From positions 120,021-184,020 of the IMG/VR virus record IMGVR_UViG_3300034198_012786: a stretch of DNA of 64,000 nt; one strand, 5' to 3'. The notes beneath the pieces are model-generated. The model was given only the letters and a program-made list of their open reading frames with translations, did not search any database and had not been told where the DNA came from. Within the stretch, counting starts at the first letter, position 1; each line of letters starts with the position of its first letter. This document shows positions 7,573 through 16,124 of the stretch, piece after piece. The position numbers and the translations under genes are program-made. The DNA is from a virus.

Positions 7573-8118
7573 GTGGGTATGAATCCCCTGCTTAAGACGT
7601 ACATTTTCTCTTTCGTCTCCCCTAGCGGTTCATGTAGACTCGTGAAGATCTGTCCAGAAGACCGGTATGACCAGTCGAGAATCGATTATATCTTAGACCA
7701 GGGTAGGGATGTCTCAGAGTACTGCAAGTGTATAGCATGGTTTGATCGGAACTCCGAACACCATTCATTTGACCTACTGGAAATACCGATATTCGAATTC
7801 TTACATGATATTGTATCGCCCGATCGAGATCAGTTAACGTACAACAGACATGAGGCGAACGAATTCAATGCTAATGATCTATCTGAATTTCAGTCGCTTT
7901 TAGGATTCTCAGAAGTCCACAGCAAATCCGTAACGCCTATGATAGAGAATCGCTCTGATGTGATACGGTGTAACTTAGATGCTGTTCAGCATATTTTGCG
8001 GAATTTAGGATTTCGGAAATCTTCGATCGATAGCGTATTGCCGACTGTCCCTGAAGGTTCAGACACATCGAGTGCCATTAAATACTGCTGCCAGCATTTA
8101 GGGGGTTCCAATGAGTAA
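7573..8118 (+). CDS. Unknown protein with RuvA-domain-III-like C-terminus
   Basis: The protein has about 181 residues. Its N-terminal two thirds match nothing I know. The last 45 residues (DAVQHILRNLGFRKSS, then SSAIKYCCQHL) resemble the three-helix UBA-like domain III of RuvA, the part that contacts RuvB. RuvB and RuvC homologues are encoded at 20.3 and 14.4 kb. The OB-fold and HhH domains of RuvA are not evident. Start is GTG 7573 or ATG 7579, neither with a clear ribosome binding site. The RuvA resemblance is my own alignment by eye and tentative. Confidence 0.5.
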   Translation: MGMNPLLKTYIFSFVSPSGSCRLVKICPEDRYDQSRIDYILDQGRDVSEYCKCIAWFDRNSEHHSFDLLEIPIFEFLHDIVSPDRDQLTYNRHEANEFNANDLSEFQSLLGFSEVHSKSVTPMIENRSDVIRCNLDAVQHILRNLGFRKSSIDSVLPTVPEGSDTSSAIKYCCQHLGGSNE

Positions 8119-8431
8119 CGGTATGTATTGTATGATGTGTGGAGGTGTTACGAATTTTAAGGCGTGTGAAGAGTGTAATGCACGTCCGGTGTTTGCGGCT
8201 CCGGTTCAGAATAACTTCTACAGGGTGCAAGAGCCTGAGATTATTGATCAACAGTCGGTGTACGACGCGCAACAGAACAAATACTTATATGAACCCACAT
8301 TCGCGGATCGATTTCTTAAATTCAGCTTTGGTATAATGATATTTGCGGCGGGACTAATCACGCTTGCATTTACCGGATTCATGTGCGCCTGCATTGCAGT
8401 GATCATCAAAGAGATTATTAAACATGTATAA
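8111..8431 (+). CDS. Small zinc-ribbon membrane protein
   Basis: The 106-residue protein begins with a four-Cys knuckle (CMMC then CEEC), passes through a polar linker and ends in one long hydrophobic helix (about residues 74-100) with a short basic tail. This layout suggests a tail-anchored membrane protein with a metal-binding cytoplasmic head. It overlaps the previous gene by eight bases and GGGGG lies before its ATG. Function unknown. Confidence 0.6.
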   Translation: MSNGMYCMMCGGVTNFKACEECNARPVFAAPVQNNFYRVQEPEIIDQQSVYDAQQNKYLYEPTFADRFLKFSFGIMIFAAGLITLAFTGFMCACIAVIIKEIIKHV

Positions 8432-8837
8432 AATTACTGCTTACCAGAAATCGGAATTCGAATATTACATTCCTACCTGGGCAATCACAGAGGATAAAAG
8501 CGTTTTATTCCTACGTTCCCCCGAATCCGTATCCGACAATTGTCATGAGCGGAGTTTCGAACTTCAAGAAGACCGGTGGTTTGGGGTCGAGAGCGGTAAG
8601 ATTGTGAGGTTCAGGAGAACTGATGAAGAGAAGTACCGCACACAACTGTTCAACAATATTTTAAAACTCGCGTCCGAAAATATAGTTGACACTAAGCGAA
8701 GTCTTAGCCTGGTTCGGAATGCAGCCAGCGTAGTGATGATTCCTTTGGACGAGTTGGTGAGTCGGATCAACAAATCAAGGACTGCTGGGGAGACATTATC
8801 TGATGTCGTGAAACGAGTAGGCTTAGAGAATCTATGA
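8424..8837 (+). CDS. Hypothetical protein
   Basis: A 137-residue soluble protein with no family I recognise. The N-terminal half has beta-like alternation (YYIPTWAITEDKSVLF) and the C-terminal half is helical and charged. Its ATG overlaps the previous stop, so it belongs to the 7573-8837 operon. It converges with the gene at 8832. Confidence 0.6.
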   Translation: MYKITAYQKSEFEYYIPTWAITEDKSVLFLRSPESVSDNCHERSFELQEDRWFGVESGKIVRFRRTDEEKYRTQLFNNILKLASENIVDTKRSLSLVRNAASVVMIPLDELVSRINKSRTAGETLSDVVKRVGLENL

Positions 8838-9125
8838 TATAGTTCTTAGAATGCACTGGAGGGGCGACACATCCTTTGCTAATTTCGTAGTATCGGTGTC
8901 GTGCTCAATGTAGTATATACCATCATTCAGTATGATCGGTTTTTTTCCGAAAAGTAGAATGCCAGAAGATGAATATCCTATAAATCTGTCATATTTCGGA
9001 TGATAGAGAGCTTCTGTATCCTTATAATCAGCTATTTTAATGTCCGATTCTAAATCCACGGACTCACATGTTAGTAAGATTAACCACGGGTATTGAGCTA
9101 AATATTTGGAATTAAACTGTTTCAT
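8832..9125 (-). CDS. Hypothetical protein
   Basis: A 97-residue frame starting MKQFNSKYLAQY. A longer frame to 9185 would overlap the divergent ferritin-like gene, so 9125 is preferred. The composition is rich in Tyr, Asp and Ile, and no motif is recognisable. It overlaps the convergent gene's stop by six bases. Confidence 0.5.
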   Translation of the reverse strand: MKQFNSKYLAQYPWLILLTCESVDLESDIKIADYKDTEALYHPKYDRFIGYSSSGILLFGKKPIILNDGIYYIEHDTDTTKLAKDVSPLQCILRTIS

Positions 9126-9151
9126 ATCGTACTCTACGGTTCTAATAAGAC

Positions 9152-9646
9152 ATGTATGGTATGGCCAACCTAAATGATATATCAAAGAAAATCGCTTTGA
9201 CTATAGAGTTGGAAGGCGCGTACGGCGCTGACAGTAATATCGTATCAAACACAATAATGGACCTTTTGGTGTGTAAGTACAAAATTGATATTGCATATAG
9301 AAGCTTTGCAGATCGAGTTACAGGTCCATGGAGAGACGCTTTAGTGGATCACTGGCAAGAGCATGCAGAAGAGGAAAGAGAACACGCATACGATTTAGCG
9401 ATGAAATTAATGGGAATGGGCGTGGATCCAAATATAACGAATGTCTCTCTAAATTGTGCTTCAGATTTACCGTCTCTATGTAAATGTCTAGTAGATATGG
9501 AGTTGGAGCTAATTGCTAAAGCGCGCCAGCTTTGTGAAATATCGGGAGACAACACGGCTTTGAGAGTGCTAGGTGAGAATATCGCCCTTACAGACACTCA
9601 GCATCTGGATGACCTCAGAAGAATGTGCGGAGTTCATTTAGGTTAG
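9152..9646 (+). CDS. Ferritin-like (four-helix) protein
   Basis: The 164-residue all-helical protein has two pairs of long helices. The first pair ends with HWQEHAEEEREHAYDLAMKL, where the E..H pattern is like the bacterioferritin/Dps di-iron site. A second acidic helix (DMELELIAKARQL) and a third (ALTDTQHLDDL) follow. This suggests a ferritin-like fold that might store iron or protect DNA. Start is ATG 9152 or 9161; neither has a strong ribosome binding site. Its stop overlaps the convergent ATPase gene. Fold likely, reaction uncertain. Confidence 0.6.
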   Translation: MYGMANLNDISKKIALTIELEGAYGADSNIVSNTIMDLLVCKYKIDIAYRSFADRVTGPWRDALVDHWQEHAEEEREHAYDLAMKLMGMGVDPNITNVSLNCASDLPSLCKCLVDMELELIAKARQLCEISGDNTALRVLGENIALTDTQHLDDLRRMCGVHLG

Positions 9647-10911
9647 TGCTCGTGCTGAACTGGTTGCTTACAAGTACTGCAGGTTGGTATCGAAGACAAG
9701 TCAGCCTCAACGACCTTAAGCTCGTTTTCCATGTCTGCTATTTTGATCTTGTCTGATCGCGCTTCCTTGGCAATAGTCGACATATGACTTGCGAGCTGAA
9801 CCAGGGATCGGTAATTCAAGTACTCATCCAGTACAGAGCTTATTGGGAATTCTATCTCGCTTATCCCGCCCACGAAGGACCTGTTTTTATTAATGCTTTG
9901 ATGTACTGATTCAGCCGACTTGAGCTTATCAATATGATCAGAAAGATCTTGGTCGATTATCGACACCGCGTTAATCGACTCGAGCTGTGACACTTTATTA
10001 GCTAAATCGGATATGTCAGGTAATGATCTTATCTTCGCATATTCTTTAAATTCAATCGGTTCTTCAGATATTGGTATTTTAGATATCTGTTTGATCACAC
10101 TGATCGATTTAGCATTGCTTTGCAGATCTGTATACAAGTCCGAAGCTTTGGCATAAAGCTCGATGTCAATAGTATCAACATCTGGTAATGATACTGTTTC
10201 TACAGCGGAGATATTCGACAATAAAGATGAAGCATCAGCAATCAGCTCTTGCAAACGTGATGCTGAAAGAACTGAACTCTCATATGATTCTATCGATTGT
10301 TTCTGATCTTGTAAATCCTGGCCTATTAACAAAAGCGCGTCAAGCGAAACGATCCTCTTCAGTTTAGCAGAATCTTCTGAATGATCTTTTTCTTTCAGAC
10401 CAATAATGTCATTCTTGCGTTTCTTTCTCCTGTTAGACAGTACAATGGCATCCTGAATCACATTTAGTCGAGAAATATCCGATATAAAATCGGTTACCTG
10501 CGGACCTGTTCGATCGAGCAGAAATATTGGAAAGAATTGTGATGCATACCAAGGGAGTATTTCATCACTTCCCACTTTAACGGATTTGAAGCCCAGGTCT
10601 TCAATTTCCTTAAGTTGGTTGCCTCCTACTTTGTCGTACATCTTCCCATTGACATGATAGCGGTTTAAACCGCGTTCAGCCTTTTCCCATAAAATATCAT
10701 AATGGTCTGATGTGAGTCGAACAGATGCATGGGGTCGATCGTGCCTGACCATTCCGACCACAGGATTATTGAGTATGGCAGAAGTGATAGCACGCACTAT
10801 CGCGCTTTTGCCTACATTTGTCTTACCTACTAAGCAGGTAAACCCGTTTATTTCGAAATCTATCGACTCAATGCTTTGAAAGTTACGGATCTGAACTTTA
10901 ATAGGATTCAT
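9643..10911 (-). CDS. Rad50/SbcC-like ATPase, N-terminal half ending at a zinc hook
   Basis: The 422-residue protein starts with an SMC-type nucleotide-binding lobe (NFQSIESIDFEING, Walker A GKTNVGKS at 29-36). A long coiled-coil-rich region follows, and the protein stops just after a zinc-hook CxxC (CSTC, residues 411-414). The returning coiled coil, ABC signature and Walker B of full Rad50/SbcC are absent, and no neighbouring frame supplies them. It may act with a second half encoded elsewhere or be a compact phage recombination ATPase. It lies at the end of the recombination block. Confidence 0.7.
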   Translation of the reverse strand: MNPIKVQIRNFQSIESIDFEINGFTCLVGKTNVGKSAIVRAITSAILNNPVVGMVRHDRPHASVRLTSDHYDILWEKAERGLNRYHVNGKMYDKVGGNQLKEIEDLGFKSVKVGSDEILPWYASQFFPIFLLDRTGPQVTDFISDISRLNVIQDAIVLSNRRKKRKNDIIGLKEKDHSEDSAKLKRIVSLDALLLIGQDLQDQKQSIESYESSVLSASRLQELIADASSLLSNISAVETVSLPDVDTIDIELYAKASDLYTDLQSNAKSISVIKQISKIPISEEPIEFKEYAKIRSLPDISDLANKVSQLESINAVSIIDQDLSDHIDKLKSAESVHQSINKNRSFVGGISEIEFPISSVLDEYLNYRSLVQLASHMSTIAKEARSDKIKIADMENELKVVEADLSSIPTCSTCKQPVQHEH

Positions 10912-10945
10912 GAGTCACCCGTCGATAAACGAATGGGATTACACA

Positions 10946-13003
10946 TTACGCTGACGTGTACATGTCTGCATGATTAAGTGATACTTCCTTAGTAGACATT
11001 GCGTCCTTTAACAGATAATAAGAATAGCTGTAGGTATTTATCTTGAATTCGCCTATGATACACTTTCTCAGATCGTCACTTGTGAAAGTCGACGGCAGCT
11101 TCCAGCGTGGGTCGGATTTAAAGGCGCTCCACAGATTGGGGTGTGCCGCTGAGTAAAGCAAAAGCCCACGTGAACGTGCCACGATATTCTTGTGAAGTTT
11201 AGCAAGACCCCATATTAAACCAGGACCATGCTTTTTAGCTAATAACTTAAGCTCTTTACAAGACGCTGCTAACTCATGACCCGTTACGACACCGACAGCA
11301 GGCACGTGCGACGCGGCAACGTTGACCAACTGGTCGAATTTTGCGGAGTCCGGTTCAATCGCCGACCTTGCTACGTAGAGATTGTAACCAATATGAACAG
11401 TAGACTCATTTGAATGAAACTGCATTTTAACAGATTCAGGCAAATAGCCGCTGATCTTACAAACCGAGTCTACGAGATCCTTCATCGAAAACGGCTGATC
11501 CAATGTTGGCGCTATCTCATCAAAGTACTCGGGGATTGTAAGCCGATGAGTATTCTCACAGATCCAAGCGACATCACAACCAGCTCTCCAGCTCCTAACA
11601 TCTCCAACCAACATCATGGCATCACGCAAGGTAAAAGGGCTCAGAGAAGCAGGAATCTGGTTACTAGCGCTTAGCTCTTTAAGTAACCGGCGTACGTTTA
11701 CAGCAGAACCATTTCGAGGTACAAGCTTGCAGGCTTCCACTGCAAGTGCTTTAAGCTGTTTAACGCTGAAACCGAGGTGTTCTTCGTGGACGAACTTGTG
11801 GTCATCCGTCTTAAATACTTCAGACGACCGACGAAGCTGAGTAATCGTAGTATGGAGCCTGTTAGATATACTAGAATCAGATTCCGACAGCTTTTCCGTG
11901 ATTTCTCTCGCGGTCGCAGGTCGTCCGAATGATCTTAATGTCTCAACGTAAGAAGTGTTTATCTTCTTACGACTATCATATACTCTATCTCCATTAATTT
12001 CTACGTTCGCAAGGATGGGAAGGATGTTCTTAAATTCATCCCCATATTCGAATCCATAATCCTTGAGCTTTTCCTGTAGATTGACTAGCACATTCGATTC
12101 TTCAAGTATCGAATCGATCGCTTCGCCAAGTTCACTACATAGATCCGATAGTTCATCTGATTTATAAATACACACAATTCCCTCGCGCCGACCACGGGGG
12201 AAGTGTAACTCTCTTCCAGCAATCTTTGACAGCAAATCGATTTGCCAAGTGTACTTCGCACCAGTAAGACTTAAAGCTGCAGACTCCGTCACTACGCCGT
12301 TTTGAGCATCGAGCTTTCTGGTAAGGACATCTAGTATGTCAGCTGCGACTCGAGACCATCCGTCCGAATCTCTACGGACTTGAATGTCCATAATCTGGCG
12401 AATTCTCTCGCGCGTAACGGGTGGAGTCCGAGTTTTTCCGATTTCATCCAGCGTTTTGTCATCTGCAAAATACTCCTTAAATATCGAAAGATAAGCAGGA
12501 TTCTCGATATTCTTGAAGTACAACTCCACGAATTCATCAGCGGTTTGAGGACTGGTATTCTGTCCGAATACTAACACGTTCGGACCTACCCGAGACAGAT
12601 CAGAGAGTCTTGTTTTAGCCCATTCATGTGTTTTATGGCCGTAGTTTAGTTCATCTTTAACATCCACTGCTTCGATCCAACGAATGACATCAGCTACAGT
12701 ATGAAGGTTATATTCATCTATCTTAGATTCTAACCGGGAGTTCAGCCTTCCCAAACAGGACTTAGCAGGTAGATGGAGGTAGGGTTTACACAGCGTATAT
12801 AGATCAGACGAAATTCCGGCGATTTCCTTTTGCTTCTTTTCGGCATTGATGAGGTCAACCAACGCCATCATTTTGGTGCGACCCACACCATTGCGCGTCA
12901 CGAGATCGGATATATTTAGAGACATTAGACCTTCTCGGTCTTGTACATTAAGCGAACGAAGCAGCGGACCTATAACAGGTAGAGACCAGTAAGCGTTTTC
13001 CAT
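10946..13003 (-). CDS. Multi-domain DNA-binding protein: alpha-CTD-like, sigma-4-like and HARE-like segments
   Basis: The 685-residue protein combines transcription-type modules. Residues 17-52 resemble the RNA polymerase alpha C-terminal HhH domain (LRSLNVQDREGLMSL, NGVGRTKMMALVDL), with a second similar stretch near 76-113. Residues 183-210 match sigma region 4.2 (TLDEIGKTRTPPVTRERIR, then QIMDIQ). Residues 353-407 look like a HARE winged helix (FGRPATAREITEKL). The remainder is unassigned. It could redirect host RNA polymerase or be a DNA-repair or restriction accessory. GGAGG precedes the ATG. It lies between RecA and the half-Rad50 gene. Confidence 0.65.
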   Translation of the reverse strand: MENAYWSLPVIGPLLRSLNVQDREGLMSLNISDLVTRNGVGRTKMMALVDLINAEKKQKEIAGISSDLYTLCKPYLHLPAKSCLGRLNSRLESKIDEYNLHTVADVIRWIEAVDVKDELNYGHKTHEWAKTRLSDLSRVGPNVLVFGQNTSPQTADEFVELYFKNIENPAYLSIFKEYFADDKTLDEIGKTRTPPVTRERIRQIMDIQVRRDSDGWSRVAADILDVLTRKLDAQNGVVTESAALSLTGAKYTWQIDLLSKIAGRELHFPRGRREGIVCIYKSDELSDLCSELGEAIDSILEESNVLVNLQEKLKDYGFEYGDEFKNILPILANVEINGDRVYDSRKKINTSYVETLRSFGRPATAREITEKLSESDSSISNRLHTTITQLRRSSEVFKTDDHKFVHEEHLGFSVKQLKALAVEACKLVPRNGSAVNVRRLLKELSASNQIPASLSPFTLRDAMMLVGDVRSWRAGCDVAWICENTHRLTIPEYFDEIAPTLDQPFSMKDLVDSVCKISGYLPESVKMQFHSNESTVHIGYNLYVARSAIEPDSAKFDQLVNVAASHVPAVGVVTGHELAASCKELKLLAKKHGPGLIWGLAKLHKNIVARSRGLLLYSAAHPNLWSAFKSDPRWKLPSTFTSDDLRKCIIGEFKINTYSYSYYLLKDAMSTKEVSLNHADMYTSA

Positions 13004-13014
13004 AGGTTTCCTCC

Positions 13015-14343
13015 TTAGACGTCGTCGGCTGAAATAGTGACATTCGAATCGGAGTCTTCTTCCGAATCGTCAAGTCCCATATCATTTGGACTCACCAACG
13101 CAGTAGACGAGTCGTCTAAATATTCATCTTCATCGTCGATCTTCTTAGTGACCGCATCTTCAGCCAATTGGGCAAGCTGCTCGTCGTCAATAGCTCGGAA
13201 TCCTTGAATGATACGATCACGGCAAGCGCTCATCATCTCTTCAAATGCAGTAGAATTGCGCTGCATAGCAACCCGGAACTTCTCCACCCCAATAGCTTCA
13301 ATCACATCACCAGTAGCTGCACATTTATAAGTATAAACCTCCTGCTTGCGAGCGTTTTTGCTCATTTTCACGATGTTATACGCTTCTGCCACGTTTAACA
13401 TCGTCCGCATTTCATCAATGCCGACTCCATAACGGATCGTAATGAGACCAGTATGTCCCTGGCGGGCATCAATCTTATTCTTTATGTTTTTGACTTCAAC
13501 GTCGGTAGCTACGGGGACTTCCTCATACTCCTTAATGATCGGATTAAACACCTTCGCTTTCGCCGATTGCTTAGGCTTTAGCATCATGCGTAGAGAGGCC
13601 CAGAATTTGAGCGCGTTACCACCAGTGGTGCTCTTCAGAGCTTCTTCCGTATATCCCATAGCTCCGATTTTGTCTCGAGTCTGGTTAAGGAATATAACGG
13701 TGGTGCCTGTCTTTGCAATAATGGCCTGTAGCTTAGGCATCCAAGCGCTCATCAAGCGCGGGATTTCAGCGACGCCCTGCTTTTCTTTCTCATTGGTGAG
13801 ATCTCTTGAGGCCTCACGTCGCGACACAAGACCAGCAACCGAGTCAACCACGATCAGATCGACTCCGTTCAGGGCAGCCCCGTTAACAAGAGCCTCAGTC
13901 TCTTCGAAGATGTGGGGTGCAACGCGGATAGCTTGACCGTTACCGCCAAGCTCTATAGGCCGAAAGTCAACGCCAAGCTTCAATGCATACGCATCTACAA
14001 CAGCGTGCTCAAGATCCACATAAAGCACGCTTCCAGTTCCACCGTTAGATGCAACAGCCTGACCGGCCGCCATCAACGCTATTGTGGATTTGCCGCTCGA
14101 CTCACGACCGTAGATTTCGATAATTTTGCCTCTAGGATATCCTGGGCACAGGAAGGAACCGTCTCCAACCCGAGAGCCGCCAATAAGCATGTTTAATACT
14201 GTCGAACCCGTGTTAATATGTTCCATCTTAAGCGATGGAGTAACAACAATATCCTGCATATCAATGCCGGATTTCTTTTCCATTCCTGCCATAAATCTAG
14301 CAAGCTTAGGGTGTAACTTCGCGACTGGTTGAGCTTTGGCCAT
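13015..14343 (-). CDS. RecA-like recombinase
   Basis: The 442-residue RecA/UvsX-type protein has Walker A GRESSGKST (79-87), a Walker B region LIVVDSVAGLVSRRE, the segment TVIFLNQTRDKIGAMGY and an acidic tail (DDSEEDSDSN). RecA catalyses strand exchange and recombination-dependent replication. It is about 90 residues longer than E. coli RecA, mainly in the C-terminal part. GAGGGAG precedes the ATG. It is followed by the sigma-4-like gene and preceded by RuvC. Confidence 0.93.
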   Translation of the reverse strand: MAKAQPVAKLHPKLARFMAGMEKKSGIDMQDIVVTPSLKMEHINTGSTVLNMLIGGSRVGDGSFLCPGYPRGKIIEIYGRESSGKSTIALMAAGQAVASNGGTGSVLYVDLEHAVVDAYALKLGVDFRPIELGGNGQAIRVAPHIFEETEALVNGAALNGVDLIVVDSVAGLVSRREASRDLTNEKEKQGVAEIPRLMSAWMPKLQAIIAKTGTTVIFLNQTRDKIGAMGYTEEALKSTTGGNALKFWASLRMMLKPKQSAKAKVFNPIIKEYEEVPVATDVEVKNIKNKIDARQGHTGLITIRYGVGIDEMRTMLNVAEAYNIVKMSKNARKQEVYTYKCAATGDVIEAIGVEKFRVAMQRNSTAFEEMMSACRDRIIQGFRAIDDEQLAQLAEDAVTKKIDDEDEYLDDSSTALVSPNDMGLDDSEEDSDSNVTISADDV

Positions 14344-14362
14344 TGTGTTCTCCCTCTAGAAT

Positions 14363-14374
14363 ATTTTACACTTA
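14363..14374 (-). promoter_or_regulatory. Putative promoter element TAAGTGTAAAAT before recA
   Basis: On the minus strand TAAGTGTAAAAT lies about 20 bases before the RecA start, close to the stop of ruvC. The same core appears before the probable ssDNA-binding-protein gene and, with one change, before the H1-like gene. Confidence 0.35.
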
Positions 14375-14380
14375 TAAATG

Positions 14381-15112
14381 TCAGAGCTTGATGTTAGGTT
14401 CTAAAGCCTCAAGATACTCGATCAGGTCGGGATTTACGCTCGCTTTGTTAGGTAAGTTTACTTCGCCCTCAGGCACTGCACTAAACCGGAAATACCTAGA
14501 ATTCTCTCTAAATGCATGTGATACCATCTTGATTTTCTTACCCCTTACAGTTTTCACGTTCTTCTTTCTAAGTAGGAAAGTGTTCAACTCTGACTGGGTC
14601 AGGTCTTCAGGATTTATCGAACCGTTGATCACGCCCATAAACCTCGCAGAAAAATATGCCACACAGTATGCATCGGCCTCATTATTGTCGATAATGTTTG
14701 TATCCAAAGTATCTAACTGAACAAAACGCTGCATATCCTGTTTCGATATCATCCCTATCTTGTTTTTTAGACCGAATCTAGCAAGCCCTTTAAGCGTTGC
14801 TGGATCAAATAACACTAAATCTTTACGCCGCTTGAATATGCTCTCCATACTAAACATCATCAATCCGAAGTGGATGGTTTGAAACGGTCCTGCATCATAT
14901 GCAGGAGACTCAATGCCGACTACATCAGGCTGGTATTCAAGAAGAAGCCTTTCCACCAGTGCTCTATAGTGCATGAATCTTGCTACCGGAACGGCGGAAG
15001 GAAGCGTTCCTTCATGACCGGAAGCTACCCTTCTTTGCATTCCGGTGGCATCACTATCATGGATAGCCCACCCGTAAGCGGACAAGCTCGGATCAAGACC
15101 AAGTGTGCGCAT
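14381..15112 (-). CDS. RuvC-like Holliday-junction resolvase
   Basis: The 243-residue protein has the RuvC/RNase-H-fold carboxylates: D7 in LGLDPSLSAYGWAI, E68 in VGIESPAYD and D147 in NNEADAYCVAYF. It is longer than the roughly 170-residue cellular RuvC, with a basic C-terminal extension (LRKKNVKTVRGKKIKM) that may help DNA binding. GGAG precedes the ATG. It is encoded between the ssDNA-binding protein and RecA and would resolve recombination intermediates before packaging. Confidence 0.85.
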   Translation of the reverse strand: MRTLGLDPSLSAYGWAIHDSDATGMQRRVASGHEGTLPSAVPVARFMHYRALVERLLLEYQPDVVGIESPAYDAGPFQTIHFGLMMFSMESIFKRRKDLVLFDPATLKGLARFGLKNKIGMISKQDMQRFVQLDTLDTNIIDNNEADAYCVAYFSARFMGVINGSINPEDLTQSELNTFLLRKKNVKTVRGKKIKMVSHAFRENSRYFRFSAVPEGEVNLPNKASVNPDLIEYLEALEPNIKL

Positions 15113-15129
15113 AGTACTCCGAATACAGA

Positions 15130-15157
15130 TGTGGCCTGGCGGTTAAACCAGGCCACA
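15130..15157 (-). terminator. Hairpin between ssDNA-binding-protein gene and ruvC
   Basis: A perfect 10-bp stem (tgtggcctgg / ccaggccaca) with an eight-base loop lies in the gap after the stop at 15175. There is no T-tract on either strand, so termination by this hairpin alone is uncertain. Confidence 0.55.
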
Positions 15158-15174
15158 TTCCGAATTAGCCAGAC

Positions 15175-16053
15175 TTAGCTGATAAGATCGTCGTACGAGC
15201 TAATGAGCTTTGGGGTCTCCGCACCAGAGTCACCCATCAAAGCAGCAGAAGAAGCACCGCCCATTCCGAGCTTCTCCGCCAGCTTGTCCATCTTCATCTC
15301 GAAGCCAAGGCTATTCGAGACGTGCTTCCAGTTACGAAGACCCTGATCGAGTACCCAAGCACGAGCCTCAGCATCGAGCTTACCCTTGGCCCACACCGCG
15401 TTCGAACCAGCTGCGATCTGCTGCTTCTGGTACTTCGGGTCGCCATCCAGCGTAACCAGGAGGTCGATGGTGTACTTATCATCACCTCGCGCTTCCTTGT
15501 AGGCGTCCTCGACCTTGCGGAACTTCTTGGCGCTCATCTTCCAGATGTAGAAATTCACGTACTTACGAGCTGCAAGAAGCTCTTCGTCTACCTGCATACC
15601 ATCCTTGACCGGGTAGGTCATGATGATGGCAGCTACAGTCTGATCCGCATCACCTAACTTGTTGCAGCACAACTCTGGCTTGGAAACCGTGCTACCCTCA
15701 TACTTCGAGGCACAACGGATAGAGCCGACGCCGTCGCGATAATGGGTGTAAGCGAAAGCAAAACGAGGTGCCTTAATATCGAGGCGATCCACCTCAGTAA
15801 GCGCCTCGACCGGCTTACCAAGCTGCTCCGCCAGCTTCTTGTCGATCTTGCTGATGAAGTCTGCCTTCTCAGCGTCAGTAAGAGCTGCGCCCTTATCTCG
15901 AGCCTTCTGAGCCAGAACACCATCAGAAAACTTCTTGTAGCTGATGATGGAGACTCGAGACTTCTCTCCAGGGCGCGTCTGCTTCCAGTTCTCGATCGCA
16001 TTGTTCTTGATGACCTTGCCGTCGTCGAACCCGAATTCCATGATCTCTGACAT
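15175..16053 (-). CDS. Probable phage single-stranded DNA-binding protein
   Basis: The 292-residue protein resembles gp32-type phage SSBs in layout: a basic N-terminal section (RPGEKSRVSIISYKKF), a central core with Cys and aromatic residues (SKPELCCNKLGD, YVNFYIWKMSAKKF) and a Gly/Ala-rich linker ending in an acidic tail (ISSYDDLIS) of the kind SSBs use to recruit partners. The location beside RuvC and RecA fits. Codon use is GC-richer than in most neighbours, as expected for high expression. AGGACGG precedes the ATG. Assignment by eye, moderate confidence. Confidence 0.6.
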   Translation of the reverse strand: MSEIMEFGFDDGKVIKNNAIENWKQTRPGEKSRVSIISYKKFSDGVLAQKARDKGAALTDAEKADFISKIDKKLAEQLGKPVEALTEVDRLDIKAPRFAFAYTHYRDGVGSIRCASKYEGSTVSKPELCCNKLGDADQTVAAIIMTYPVKDGMQVDEELLAARKYVNFYIWKMSAKKFRKVEDAYKEARGDDKYTIDLLVTLDGDPKYQKQQIAAGSNAVWAKGKLDAEARAWVLDQGLRNWKHVSNSLGFEMKMDKLAEKLGMGGASSAALMGDSGAETPKLISSYDDLIS

Positions 16054-16108
16054 CGTACCGTCCTTCGCTGGTGGGCTATACCGCCCGGTTGGCTTAATCG
16101 CCGTTTGG

Positions 16109-16120
16109 ATTTTACACTTG
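16109..16120 (-). promoter_or_regulatory. Putative promoter element CAAGTGTAAAAT before the SSB-like gene
   Basis: The minus-strand string CAAGTGTAAAAT lies about 56 bases before the start at 16053, in the gap after the VWA gene. It shares its 11-base core with the element before recA. Confidence 0.35.
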
Positions 16121-16124
16121 AAAT

